A stretch of DNA of 64,000 bases from DATBGO01 sp963695645 (lineage in GTDB: Bacteria; Actinomycetota; Actinomycetes; Streptosporangiales; Streptosporangiaceae). The translations under genes were made by a program, and so were the position numbers. Location of the stretch: the NCBI GenBank assembly GCA_963695645.1, contig CAVOHC010000006.1, positions 186,001 through 250,000 on the forward strand, read 5' to 3'. Within the stretch, counting starts at the first letter, position 1. Every line of letters begins with the position of its first letter. Below are positions 41,867 through 51,370 of this stretch, one piece after another. The notes below the pieces were generated by a model. The model did not search any database. It was given only the letters and a program-made list of their open reading frames with translations, and had not been told where the DNA came from.

Positions 41867-43275
41867 CTGCCCTGGCAGTCGCGGCGCAGGCGCGGAGCGC
41901 CGGCCCTGTCTACCCCACGCTGGCCAGCTTCGGCCACGACCCCTGGTGGCTGATCCTGCTCAAGGTCGTCGTGATCTTCCTATTCCTCATGCTGGGCACG
42001 CTGTTTATGATCTGGGCCGAGCGCCGGGTGATCGGCCGGATGCAGCAGCGTCCCGGGCCGAACAGGGCCGGCAAGTTCGGCCTGCTGCAGTCCCTGATGG
42101 ACGGCCTGAAGCTGCCGCTGAAGGAAGACATCGTGCCGCGCGGCGTGGACAAGGTCCTGTTCGTGATCGCCCCGGCGATAGCGTTGATCCCCGCTTTTAT
42201 CAGCTTCGCGATCATCCCGGTCGGCCCGATCGTCTCGATCTTCCACCACAAGACGCCGCTGCAGCTGACCGACTTGCCGGTGGCGGTGCTGCTGGTCCTG
42301 GCGATGAGCTCGATGGCCGTGTACGGGATCGTGCTGGCCGGGTGGGCGTCGGCGTCGCCGTACTCCCTGCTCGGCGGGCTGCGGTCGTCGGCCCAGGTGA
42401 TCAGCTACGAGATCGCTATGGGGCTGTCGTTCGTCCCGGTCTTCCTCTACGCGGGGTCGCTGTCCACCTCGCAGATCGTGGCCGCGCAGGCGCACGGTGG
42501 CGAGTTCCACGTCGCCGGGGTGATCCTGCACTACCCGTCCTGGTTCGCGATCCTGTTGCTGCCGTCGTTCGTGATCTACCTGATCACGATGGTCGGCGAG
42601 ACCAACAGGCTCCCGTTCGACCTGCCCGAGGGCGAGGGCGAGCTGGTCGCCGGTTTCCACACCGAGTACTCCTCGCTCAAGTTCGCGCTGTTCTACCTGG
42701 CCGAGTACGTCAACATGATCACCGTGTCCGCCCTCGCGACCACGCTGTTCCTCGGCGGCTGGCAGGCTCCGTGGCCGATCTCGGTCTGGCCGGATGCCAA
42801 CACCGGCTGGTGGCCGGTCCTGTGGTTCCTCGGCAAGATCGTGATCCTGCTGTTCTGCTTCATCTGGCTACGCGGCACGCTGCCGAGGATCCGCTACGAC
42901 CAGCTGATGGCGCTGGGCTGGAAGGTCCTGATCCCGACCGCGCTGGTGTGGACGCTAATGATCGCCACCGTCCGGGTGTGGCGCCGGCTGGGCGGCAGTC
43001 CCGCCGTTTATATCGCCGCAGGCACCGTCCTGGTCGTGCTGATGGTGCTGGTCTGGGGCTGGGATAACGCCAGCGCCCGCGGCGCGGCTGACCGCGAGGC
43101 CGCCGAGGCCGAACCCGGTGCGGCCGCCAAACCCGGTGCGGCAGGCGAGGCGGCGGGCTCGTTCCCGGTTCCGCCGATGGACCTGCCGCACTATCACGGC
43201 GTCGGTGTCGGCGTCCACGCGGGCCCGCTGCTGGCGGAGCCGGCCGAGACCACGAAGGAGGTCACCGGTGCTTGA
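41863..43275 (+). CDS. nuoH: NADH-quinone oxidoreductase subunit H
   Basis: Membrane subunit that forms the quinone tunnel with NuoB and NuoD. Its 470 residues have eight or so helices, with the signature WAERRVIGRMQQRPGPNRAG, LKLPLKEDIVP and ETNRLPFDLPEGEGELVAGF. A 65-residue hydrophilic C-terminal tail is longer than in E. coli, as in other actinobacteria. The nuoI start lies inside its end. Confidence 0.96.
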   Translation: MTALAVAAQARSAGPVYPTLASFGHDPWWLILLKVVVIFLFLMLGTLFMIWAERRVIGRMQQRPGPNRAGKFGLLQSLMDGLKLPLKEDIVPRGVDKVLFVIAPAIALIPAFISFAIIPVGPIVSIFHHKTPLQLTDLPVAVLLVLAMSSMAVYGIVLAGWASASPYSLLGGLRSSAQVISYEIAMGLSFVPVFLYAGSLSTSQIVAAQAHGGEFHVAGVILHYPSWFAILLLPSFVIYLITMVGETNRLPFDLPEGEGELVAGFHTEYSSLKFALFYLAEYVNMITVSALATTLFLGGWQAPWPISVWPDANTGWWPVLWFLGKIVILLFCFIWLRGTLPRIRYDQLMALGWKVLIPTALVWTLMIATVRVWRRLGGSPAVYIAAGTVLVVLMVLVWGWDNASARGAADREAAEAEPGAAAKPGAAGEAAGSFPVPPMDLPHYHGVGVGVHAGPLLAEPAETTKEVTGA

Positions 43276-43828
43276 CTTCCTCAACCCGATCAAGGGATTT
43301 GGCGTCACCTTCCGGCAGATGTTCCGCAAGGTCGACACGGTTGAGTACCCGGAGGTGAAGGAGCCGACGGCGCCCCGGTTCCACGGCCGTCACCAGCTGA
43401 ACCGCTGGCCGGACGGGCTGGAGAAGTGCATCGGCTGCGAGCTGTGCGCGTGGGCCTGCCCGGCCGATGCCATCTATGTCGAGGGCGGCGACAACACCGC
43501 GGACGAGCGGTACTCTCCCGGCGAGCGCTACGGCCGCGTCTACCAGATCAACTACCTGCGCTGCATCCTGTGCGGGCTGTGCGTGGAGGCGTGCCCGACC
43601 CGCGCGCTCACCATGACCAACGACTACGAGCTAGCCAATGACAGCCGGGAGGCCCTGATCTGGACCAAGGAGCAGCTGGTCGCTCCGCTGCAGCAGGGCA
43701 TGGAGGCCCCGCCGCACCCGATGCGCCTTGGCGACACCGAGGAGGATTACTACCGGCTCGGCGCGGCAGGGCCGGGTCCTGGCCCGGGCAAGCCTGACGA
43801 TGACGGCCGGGGCGGTGCGGGCCGATGA
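43268..43828 (+). CDS. nuoI: NADH-quinone oxidoreductase subunit I
   Basis: Peripheral subunit with two [4Fe-4S] clusters (N6a, N6b). Its 186 residues include CIGCELCAWACPADAI and CILCGLCVEACPTRAL, the two ferredoxin motifs, and an acidic/Gly-rich tail. GTG 43268 overlaps nuoH by 8 bp and matches the family N-terminus (LNPIKGFGVTFRQMF). The stop overlaps nuoJ. Confidence 0.95.
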   Translation: MLDFLNPIKGFGVTFRQMFRKVDTVEYPEVKEPTAPRFHGRHQLNRWPDGLEKCIGCELCAWACPADAIYVEGGDNTADERYSPGERYGRVYQINYLRCILCGLCVEACPTRALTMTNDYELANDSREALIWTKEQLVAPLQQGMEAPPHPMRLGDTEEDYYRLGAAGPGPGPGKPDDDGRGGAGR

Positions 43829-44628
43829 GTCACCCCGCGGTGCTGGCCGCCGGAGCTGCCGCCACTGCCCAGGGCATCACGTTCTGGCTGCTCGCCGTCA
43901 TCTCGGTAGTGGCGGGGCTCGGCATGGTGCTGGCCAGGCGCGCGGTGCACTGCGCCGTGCTGCTCGCCGTGGTCATGCTCTCCCTTGCCGTGCTTTACGC
44001 GCTCGCTGGCGCGCCATTCCTGGCCTTCGTTCAGGTCATCGTGTACACCGGCGCCGTGCTGATGCTGTTCCTGTTCGTGCTGATGATGGTCGGCGTGGCC
44101 GCCTCGGACTCGATCGTGGAGACGATCAGGGGGCAGCGGCTCGCCGCTGGCCTCGCCGGGATCGGCCTGCTCGTGCTGCTTGCCGTGACGGTCGGGCACG
44201 CGGTCATCGGCCCGGCGGCCCCGGCCACCGCGCAGTTCGGCAACGCCAATGTGCAAGGGGTGGCGACGCTCATCTTCACCACCTATGTCTTCCCGTTCGA
44301 GGTGACGAGCGCGCTGCTGATCACCGCGGCGGTGGGGGCGATGGTCCTCGCGCACCGGGAGCGCACCAGCCCGAAGCCGACCCAGCGGGACCTGGCGGGA
44401 CGGCGGGTGGCCAGCGGCCGCCCGGCGCCGCTGCCCGGCCCGGGAACCTATGCCAGGCATAACGCGGTCGACATGCCTGCCCTGCTGCCCGACGGCTCGG
44501 CCGCGCAGCAGTCGGTCAGCCCGGTAATCACCCGCAGGGCCGACCCTGGCCAGCTGGAGCCCGGCAGCGTCCCGCCCGATGCTGCCGACGCGGGGACCGC
44601 CGGCGAGCGCGAGGAGGCCCGATGGTAA
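43825..44628 (+). CDS. nuoJ: NADH-quinone oxidoreductase subunit J
   Basis: Membrane subunit with five helices in the first 180 residues (AVHCAVLLAVVMLSLAVLYA, QVIVYTGAVLMLFLFVLMM, which has the conserved pi-bulge helix). Of 267 residues, the last 85 are a polar extension rich in Pro, Arg and Ala. It overlaps nuoI by 4 bp and nuoK by 7 bp. Confidence 0.94.
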   Translation: MSHPAVLAAGAAATAQGITFWLLAVISVVAGLGMVLARRAVHCAVLLAVVMLSLAVLYALAGAPFLAFVQVIVYTGAVLMLFLFVLMMVGVAASDSIVETIRGQRLAAGLAGIGLLVLLAVTVGHAVIGPAAPATAQFGNANVQGVATLIFTTYVFPFEVTSALLITAAVGAMVLAHRERTSPKPTQRDLAGRRVASGRPAPLPGPGTYARHNAVDMPALLPDGSAAQQSVSPVITRRADPGQLEPGSVPPDAADAGTAGEREEARW

Positions 44629-44924
44629 GCCCGGCGCACTACATCGCCCTAGCCGTGATCTTGTTCGTGATCGGCAGCGTCGGCGTCCTCGTGCGCAGGA
44701 ACGCGATCGTGGTGTTCATGTGCGTCGAACTGATGCTGAACGCGGTCAACCTGGCGTTCGTCGGCTTCGCCCGGCTGCACGGCAACCTCGACGGCCAGGT
44801 CATCGCCTTCTTCGTGATGGTGGTGGCGGCCTCCGAGGTGGTCGTGGGGCTGGCCATCCTGACCGCGATCTTCCGTGCCCGCAGGTCCGCGTCGGTGGAT
44901 GAGGCGAACCTGCTGAAATATTGA
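44622..44924 (+). CDS. nuoK: NADH-quinone oxidoreductase subunit K
   Basis: A 100-residue, three-helix membrane subunit. VELMLNAVNLAFVGFAR carries the conserved Glu of helix 2, and VVAASEVVVGLAILTAIFR a second Glu, both used in proton transfer. It overlaps the nuoJ stop. An 84-base gap follows before nuoL. Confidence 0.96.
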   Translation: MVSPAHYIALAVILFVIGSVGVLVRRNAIVVFMCVELMLNAVNLAFVGFARLHGNLDGQVIAFFVMVVAASEVVVGLAILTAIFRARRSASVDEANLLKY

Positions 44925-45008
44925 CCCGGATGGCTCCGGGGCCAGCTGTGCCCGGGGCTTCCCCGCGGGGCAGCGTCCCCCGGGCCAGCACTTGCAGAGA
45001 GGTAGCCC

Positions 45009-46955
45009 GTGACAGGCTCAGTTGCGGTCGCGTATGCGTCGCACGCGGCCCCGGCCATGGCCCCGATGGCCGCGGCAGGCGTTCAGCGCGCCGCGTGGCT
45101 GCTGCTGGCGTTCCCGCTGGCAGGCGCGGTCGTGCTGCTGCTCGGCGGGAAGCGTACCGACAAGTTCGGCCACCTGGTGGGCGTGGCGATGCCGGTAGCC
45201 GCGTTCTGCTACGGCCTGATCGCCTTTTTCACGATGCTGTCCTACCCGGCCAGCCAGCGCAGCAGGGACCTTTACCTGTTTACCTGGATCCCGGTGGCCG
45301 GCTTCCACGTGGACATCGGCCTGCTCCTCGACCCGCTGTCGATGTGCTTCGTGCTGCTGATCACCGGCGTCGGATCGCTGATCCACATCTATGCGGTCGG
45401 CTACATGGCGGGCGACCCGGGCAGGCGGCGGTTCTTCGGCTACATGAACCTGTTCGTCGCCGCGATGCTGCTCCTCGTTCTGGCCGACAATTACCTGGGC
45501 CTGTACGCGGGCTGGGAAGGCGTCGGCCTCGCTTCGTACCTGCTGATCGGGTTCTGGCAGTTCAAGCCCGCCGCCGCCACCGCGGCGAAGAAAGCATTCA
45601 TCGCCAACCGGGTCGGCGACGCCGGGCTGTCGCTGGCGATCATGCTCATGTTCGCCACCTTCGGCACGGTCAGCTTCATCGGCGTCTTCTCGAAGTCGGG
45701 CGCGGCGAGCCATGGCGTGATGACCGCGCTCGGGCTGCTGCTGCTGCTCGGGGCCTGTGGCAAGTCTGCCCAGCTGCCGTTGCAATCCTGGCTGCTGGAC
45801 GCCATGGAGGGCCCCACACCGGTGTCGGCGCTCATCCACGCGGCGACCATGGTGACCGCCGGGGTCTACCTCATCGTGCGCTCCAACCCGATCTTCAACC
45901 TGTCCGGTGACGCCCGGCTTGCTGTCACCGTCGTGGGCGCGGCCACGCTGCTGTTCGGCGCGATCATCGGGTGCGCTAAGGACGACATCAAGAAGGCGCT
46001 CGCCGGGTCAACGATGAGCCAGATCGGCTACATGACGCTGGCGGCGGGCCTCGGCCCGGCCGGGTACGCGTTCGCGATCGCCCACCTCCTCGCGCACGGC
46101 TTCTTCAAGGCCGGCCTGTTCCTCGGGGCCGGCTCGGTGAAGCACGAGATGAACGATGAGGTGGACATGCGCAGGTTCGGCGCGCTGCGCGTCGTCATGC
46201 CGGTTACCTTCGTCACCTTCGTGATCGGCTACCTGGCGATCATCGGAGTGCCGCCGTTCTCCGGCTTCTTCACCAAGGATCCGATCATCGAGGCGGCCTT
46301 CGCCAAGGGCGGCACGTCAGGGGCGATCCTGGGCACCGCGGCACTGCTCGGCGCGGGCATCACCGCCTTCTACATGACGCGGGTGGTGCTGATGACCTTC
46401 ACCGGGGAGCGCCGCTGGGACGATGCCGTGCACCCCCACGAGGTGCCGCCGGTGATGACCTCGCCGATGGTGGTACTGGCTATCGGCTCGGCCGGGGCTG
46501 GCGCGTTCCTCATCCTGGATAACCGGCTGGTGAACTTCCTCGCACCGGTAGTCGGGACACCGCCGGCCTCCAAGGGGCTGTTCACGCCCGTCTCGATCGG
46601 GGCGCTCGCGCTGGTGGTGGTCGGTGCCGCGATCGCCTGGGCAATGTACGGGCGGCGCGAAGTGCCAGCCCTGGCGCCCGCAGGCCGGTTCGCCACGGTG
46701 GCGGCGCGCAAGGACCTCTACGGCGACGCGATCAACGAGTCCGTGCTCATGCGGCCCGGCCAGTGGCTGACCAGGCTGTCGGTGTACTTCGACAACCGGG
46801 GCGTGGACGGCCTGGTGAACACGCTCGCGGCAACCATGGGCGGGACCTCGGGCCGGATGCGCAGGCTGCAGACCGGGTTTGTCCGCTCCTACGCGCTGTC
46901 GATGCTGGTCGGCGCGGTCCTGCTGGTCGGCGCGCTGCTGCTGGTGCGGATCTAA
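45009..46955 (+). CDS. nuoL: NADH-quinone oxidoreductase subunit L
   Basis: Largest antiporter-like proton-pumping subunit (648 residues). GWEGVGLASYLLIGFW holds the conserved Glu of helix 5, LLGACGKSAQLPLQSWLLDA and MEGPTPVSALIHAATMVTAG are family signatures, and the long lateral helix lies at the C-terminus. The GTG start follows AGAGAGGTAG. nuoM starts 24 bases downstream. Confidence 0.96.
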   Translation: MTGSVAVAYASHAAPAMAPMAAAGVQRAAWLLLAFPLAGAVVLLLGGKRTDKFGHLVGVAMPVAAFCYGLIAFFTMLSYPASQRSRDLYLFTWIPVAGFHVDIGLLLDPLSMCFVLLITGVGSLIHIYAVGYMAGDPGRRRFFGYMNLFVAAMLLLVLADNYLGLYAGWEGVGLASYLLIGFWQFKPAAATAAKKAFIANRVGDAGLSLAIMLMFATFGTVSFIGVFSKSGAASHGVMTALGLLLLLGACGKSAQLPLQSWLLDAMEGPTPVSALIHAATMVTAGVYLIVRSNPIFNLSGDARLAVTVVGAATLLFGAIIGCAKDDIKKALAGSTMSQIGYMTLAAGLGPAGYAFAIAHLLAHGFFKAGLFLGAGSVKHEMNDEVDMRRFGALRVVMPVTFVTFVIGYLAIIGVPPFSGFFTKDPIIEAAFAKGGTSGAILGTAALLGAGITAFYMTRVVLMTFTGERRWDDAVHPHEVPPVMTSPMVVLAIGSAGAGAFLILDNRLVNFLAPVVGTPPASKGLFTPVSIGALALVVVGAAIAWAMYGRREVPALAPAGRFATVAARKDLYGDAINESVLMRPGQWLTRLSVYFDNRGVDGLVNTLAATMGGTSGRMRRLQTGFVRSYALSMLVGAVLLVGALLLVRI

Positions 46956-46979
46956 GACCTCGAAAGGCCCAGAGAATCC

Positions 46980-48584
46980 ATGAGCACATTCCCCTGGCTG
47001 ACCGTAGCGGGAGCGGTCCCGCTGGTCGGCGCGGTGGCGGTGGCCCTCACCCCGGGGGGCTCCGCACCAGGCGGCGCGGCCGACCGGCGCGCCCGCGACC
47101 TGCTGGTCAAGCGGCTGGCCCTGGTATTCACGCTGGCCACGCTCGGGGTCACGATCGCGATGGCGGTCGCGTTCAAGCCGGGCGGCCCTGATTTCCAGTT
47201 CAACCAGACTTACCAGTGGATCCCGCAGTTCGGCGTGCACTACGCGGTGGGCGTGGACGGCATCGCGCTCGTCCTCATCCTGATGACTACGGTCCTGATG
47301 CCGGTGGTGATACTCGCGTCGTGGAACGATGCCGAAGGCGGCTCGGGTCCCGCGCAGCAGCCGCCGCCGCGGCGCAGCGTCAAGACCTACTTCGCGCTGA
47401 TGCTTGTCCTCGAGACGATGATGATCGGCGTCTTCGCGGCCACCGACGTGTTCCTGTTCTACGTGTTCTTCGAGGCCATGCTCATCCCGATGTACTTCAT
47501 GATCGGGAGCTACGGGGTCGGCCAGCGCCAGTACGCGGCGGTCAAGTTCCTGCTCTACAGCCTGCTCGGCGGGCTGCTCATGCTGGTCGCGGTGATCGCG
47601 CTTTACGTGTACTCGGCGCATGGCGGGCACCCGGGCACGTTCCTGTTCAGGGACCTGATCCACACCACGTTCAGCCCGGTCGCGCAGAAATGGATGTTCC
47701 TCGGCTTCTTCGTCGCATTCGCCATCAAGGCGCCGCTCTGGCCGTTCCACACCTGGCTGCCCGATGCGGCCACCGCCGCTCAGCCGGGCGGGGCGGTGCT
47801 GCTCGTCGGCGTGCTCGACAAGGTCGGCACCTTCGGCATGATCCGCTACTGCCTGGAGCTGTTCCCGGGCGCCGCGCACTACTTCACGCCGCTGGTCATC
47901 GCGCTGGCGGTGATCGGGATCCTGTACGGCGCGATCGTGGCGATCGGCCAGGCGGACCTGAAACGGCTGATCGCCTACACCTCGGTCTCCCACTTCGGGC
48001 TGATCACCCTGGGCATCTTCGCGATGACCACCCAGGGCCAGTCCGGCGCCACCCTTTACATGGTCAACCACGGGTTCGCGACCGGCGCGCTGTTCCTGAT
48101 CGCCGGGTTCATGATCGCCCGCCGCCGGTCGCAGCTGATCGCCGACTACGGCGGCGTGCAGTCGGTCGCCCCGGTGCTCGCGGGCCTGTTCCTGATCGCG
48201 GGCCTGGCAGGCCTGGCGCTGCCCGGCTTGTCCACGTTCGTCAGTGAGTTCCTCGTCCTCGTCGGCACGTTCACCAGGTACGTCGTGCCTGCCGTGCTGG
48301 CCACGGCCGGCATCATCCTCGCCGCGATCTACATCCTGTGGATGTACCAGCGCACCATGAACGGCCCGGTGCGCGAGGAGGTCAAGGGAATGCCGGACCT
48401 GAAGGCGCGCGAACTCTGGGCGGTCGGCCCGCTGATCGTCTTGATCGTGGCGCTTGGCGTCTACCCCAAGCCGGTGCTCGACATCATCAATCCCGCGGTC
48501 CACCAGACGATGGTGCAGCTGCATTCCACCGACCCGGTCCCGCCGCATCCGGCTAACGCGCTCTACCCGAGGAGCAACCCGTGA
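46980..48584 (+). CDS. nuoM: NADH-quinone oxidoreductase subunit M
   Basis: Antiporter-like proton-pumping subunit (534 residues). FYVFFEAMLIPMYFMIGSYG has the key Glu, KAPLWPFHTWLPDAATAA the family signature, and LIAYTSVSHFGLITLGIF a pump helix. The ATG start follows GAAAGG. The stop overlaps the nuoN start. Confidence 0.96.
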   Translation: MSTFPWLTVAGAVPLVGAVAVALTPGGSAPGGAADRRARDLLVKRLALVFTLATLGVTIAMAVAFKPGGPDFQFNQTYQWIPQFGVHYAVGVDGIALVLILMTTVLMPVVILASWNDAEGGSGPAQQPPPRRSVKTYFALMLVLETMMIGVFAATDVFLFYVFFEAMLIPMYFMIGSYGVGQRQYAAVKFLLYSLLGGLLMLVAVIALYVYSAHGGHPGTFLFRDLIHTTFSPVAQKWMFLGFFVAFAIKAPLWPFHTWLPDAATAAQPGGAVLLVGVLDKVGTFGMIRYCLELFPGAAHYFTPLVIALAVIGILYGAIVAIGQADLKRLIAYTSVSHFGLITLGIFAMTTQGQSGATLYMVNHGFATGALFLIAGFMIARRRSQLIADYGGVQSVAPVLAGLFLIAGLAGLALPGLSTFVSEFLVLVGTFTRYVVPAVLATAGIILAAIYILWMYQRTMNGPVREEVKGMPDLKARELWAVGPLIVLIVALGVYPKPVLDIINPAVHQTMVQLHSTDPVPPHPANALYPRSNP

Positions 48585-50185
48585 GCGGTACCGTAGCGAG
48601 CCTGGGGACCGTAGCGAGCCTCACCCGGGTGATCCCGGCGCCGCGGATCGAATGGGGCCAGCTCTCGCCGATGCTGCTGGTCTTCGGTGTCGCGGTGGCC
48701 GGGGTGCTGGTCGAGGCGTTCCTGCCCAGGCACCTGCGTCGGCCGATACACGTTGCCCTGGCGCTCGGCGGCCTCGCCGGGGCCTTTGTCCTCACCATCG
48801 TGGTCAGCCTCAGCAGTTCCGTCTTCGGCCACGGCAGCCCGGGGCATGTCGCCGCGGTGGGCGCGGTCGCCGTGGACCGGCCGACCCTGTTTATCCAGGG
48901 CACGATCCTGGTGCTCGCGTTCATCAGCATGCTGCTGATCGCGGAGAGCTCACACGAGGTGAGCCCGTTCGTGGCGCAGGCGGCCGCGGTGCCCGGCAGC
49001 CCGGAGGAACGCGAGGGGCTCGAGGCCGGGATCACGCACACCGAGGTCTACCCGCTGACGCTGTTCGCGGTGGGCGGCATGCTGCTGTTCCCCGCCGCCA
49101 ACGACCTGCTCACCATGTTCGTCGCGCTTGAAGTCCTGTCGCTGCCGCTGTATCTGCTCTGCGGCCTCGCCAGGCGCCGCCGCCTGCTGTCCCAGGAAGC
49201 GGCGATGAAGTACTTCCTGCTCGGGGCGTACTCGTCGGCGTTCTTCTTGTTCGGCATAGCCATGCTGTACGGCTTCACGGGCTCGGTGCGGCTGGCGGCC
49301 ATCGCGTCGGAGGCATCGTCCAACACCGGCAACGCGACGCTGCTCTATGCCGGGATCGCGCTGCTCGGCCTCGGCCTGTTCTTCAAGATCGGCGCGGTGC
49401 CGTTCCACAGCTGGAAGCCTGACGTGTATCAGGGTGCCCCCACGCCGGTGACCGCGCTGATGGCCTCGTGCACCCTGGTATCCGCGTTCGGGGCCGTGCT
49501 GCGCATCTTCTACGTGGCTTTCGGGCAGCTTGTCTGGGACTGGCGGCCGGCGCTGTGGGCAGTAGCGATCCTCACCATGCTGGTCGGCTCGATCGTCGCG
49601 ATCACCCAGACCGACGTGAAGCGGCTGCTCGCCTATTCATCCATCGCCCAGGCCGGGTACGTGCTGACCGGGGTCGCCGCCGCCAGCACGGCGGGCCTGT
49701 CCGGCAGCATGTTCTACCTGGCCGCCTATGGCGCGGCGGTCATCGGCGCCTTCGCTGTGGTCACGCTGGTGCGCGACCCGGCCGGCGAGGCAGCGCACCT
49801 GGGCAGCTGGGCCGGGCTCGGCAAGCGCTCGCCGCTGATCGCCGGGACCTTCGCCTTCTTCTTGATCGCGTTCGCCGGGATACCCTTGACCAGCGGTTTC
49901 AGCGGAAAGTTCGCCGTGTTCCAGGCCGCGGTCAGCGGCGGGGCGCTGCCGCTGGTGATCATCGGGGTGCTCAGCAGCGCGATCCTGGCCTTTCCCTATG
50001 TCCGCGTTATCGTGCTTATGTTCTTCAGCGAGCCTGCGACAGGCGGGGCCGCCGTGGTCCGGCCGAGCCTTTACACCGGGGTCGCCGTGGCCGCGGGCGC
50101 AGCCGTCACGCTGTGGCTGGGCGTGGCGCCTGAGCCGCTGCTTAACCTCGCCCACCATGCCGCCAGCCAGCTGTTTGTGCGCTGA
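48581..50185 (+). CDS. nuoN: NADH-quinone oxidoreductase subunit N
   Basis: Antiporter-like proton-pumping subunit (534 residues), last of the nuo series. VALEVLSLPLYLLCGLAR has the conserved Glu, GAVPFHSWKPDVYQGAPTPV is the signature, and LLAYSSIAQAGYVLTG a pump helix. Its first residues carry a short in-frame duplication (GTVASL twice), from an 18-bp repeat at 48590-48621. The GTG overlaps the nuoM stop by 4 bp. Confidence 0.96.
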   Translation: MSGTVASLGTVASLTRVIPAPRIEWGQLSPMLLVFGVAVAGVLVEAFLPRHLRRPIHVALALGGLAGAFVLTIVVSLSSSVFGHGSPGHVAAVGAVAVDRPTLFIQGTILVLAFISMLLIAESSHEVSPFVAQAAAVPGSPEEREGLEAGITHTEVYPLTLFAVGGMLLFPAANDLLTMFVALEVLSLPLYLLCGLARRRRLLSQEAAMKYFLLGAYSSAFFLFGIAMLYGFTGSVRLAAIASEASSNTGNATLLYAGIALLGLGLFFKIGAVPFHSWKPDVYQGAPTPVTALMASCTLVSAFGAVLRIFYVAFGQLVWDWRPALWAVAILTMLVGSIVAITQTDVKRLLAYSSIAQAGYVLTGVAAASTAGLSGSMFYLAAYGAAVIGAFAVVTLVRDPAGEAAHLGSWAGLGKRSPLIAGTFAFFLIAFAGIPLTSGFSGKFAVFQAAVSGGALPLVIIGVLSSAILAFPYVRVIVLMFFSEPATGGAAVVRPSLYTGVAVAAGAAVTLWLGVAPEPLLNLAHHAASQLFVR

Positions 50186-50336
50186 CAGGCCGGGCGGCGG
50201 CCAGGCCGCTGGTGTCCGCCGCCGACATCGCGGGCATATCCCTATTACTTTGCCTTGCACTTATCGTGGGGGTGGCGTTGCGAATTTCGCGTCCGCCGCC
50301 AGTCCGCCAGCGGGCGGCCAGATCGAGGGAGCCTGA

Positions 50337-51332
50337 GTGATCACTGTGGTGCCCGTGGAGCTGTCCGATGCGGCGCTGGCAGCCGATGTCGTCGACGGCC
50401 TGGCGCTGGTCGAGGAGGGCCTGCGGGATGCGGCGCGCGCCCAGCATGAGCTGCTCGCGCAGACATCCGGGTACCTCATCGATGCGGGTGGCAAGCGGTT
50501 CCGCGCCACCCTGGTGCTGCTGGCCGCCCAGTTCGGCAACCCGAAGGACGAGCGGATAGTGCCGTCCGCGGTGGCGATCGAGCTCACCCACCTGGCGACC
50601 CTGTATCACGACGACGTGATGGACGAGGCCGCCGTCCGGCGCGGGCATCCTAGCGCGAACTCGCGCTGGGATAACACCATCGCGATCCTGACCGGCGACT
50701 TCCTCTTCGCCCGTGCCTCGCAGATCCTGGCCGATCTCGGCGATGAAGCGATCAGGATCCAGGCTGCGACCTTCAGCCGCCTGGTCAGCGGGCAGATCGC
50801 GGAGACCGTCGGCCCGCGGCCCGACGAGGATCCGCTGGCGCACTATATGAGCGTCGTGACGCAGAAGACCGCGTCGCTGATCGCTACCGCCGGTCAGTTC
50901 GGGGCCATGTTCTCCGGAACCCCTGCTCAGGTCATCGAGCGGATCAGGCCGGCCTGCGAGGCGCTCGGCGTGGCGTTCCAGCTTTCCGACGACATCCTCG
51001 ACGTAGCCAGCGACTCGGCGCAGTCGGGCAAGACTCCAGGTACGGACCTGCGAGAGGGGGTACGGACGCTGCCGATGCTGCACGCGCTACGCTCGGCCGG
51101 CAGCGGCGATGCCAGGCTCGTCGAGCTGCTTGGCAGTGGCGAGCTGACCGATCCTGCCCGCCATGCCGAGGCGCTCGCCCTGCTCCGGGCGCATCCGGGG
51201 ATGAAAATGGCGCGAGCGGACATGACACGCTGGGCGGAACTCGCCAGGGACGAGATCCTGGCCCTGCCTGACGTGCCAGCCCGGGCGGCGTTTGAGGCAC
51301 TCTGCGATTACGTGGTGGAGCGGACCGGCTGA
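50337..51332 (+). CDS. Polyprenyl diphosphate synthase
   Basis: Trans-isoprenyl diphosphate synthase (331 residues) that condenses isopentenyl units into a long chain, here most likely the menaquinone side chain. GGKRFRATLVLLAAQFG is the IPP site, LYHDDVMDEAAVRRG near residue 92 the first Asp-rich motif and FQLSDDILDVAS near 218 the second. The residue before DDVMD region (ATLYHDD) suggests a long product, but chain length cannot be fixed by eye. It stands 150 bases after nuoN, the place of grcC1/hepT-type genes in actinobacteria. Confidence 0.92.
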   Translation: MITVVPVELSDAALAADVVDGLALVEEGLRDAARAQHELLAQTSGYLIDAGGKRFRATLVLLAAQFGNPKDERIVPSAVAIELTHLATLYHDDVMDEAAVRRGHPSANSRWDNTIAILTGDFLFARASQILADLGDEAIRIQAATFSRLVSGQIAETVGPRPDEDPLAHYMSVVTQKTASLIATAGQFGAMFSGTPAQVIERIRPACEALGVAFQLSDDILDVASDSAQSGKTPGTDLREGVRTLPMLHALRSAGSGDARLVELLGSGELTDPARHAEALALLRAHPGMKMARADMTRWAELARDEILALPDVPARAAFEALCDYVVERTG

Positions 51333-51370
51333 CTCGCGCTCCGGCCGGCCTTCACCCTGGGGGTACCAGA

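Noticed and set aside
46317..48548. Very long open frame (743 codons) on the minus strand
   Set aside because: It lies opposite nuoL and nuoM. Its translation is a His/Arg/Asp-rich composition typical of antisense frames in high-GC DNA, with no domain pattern.
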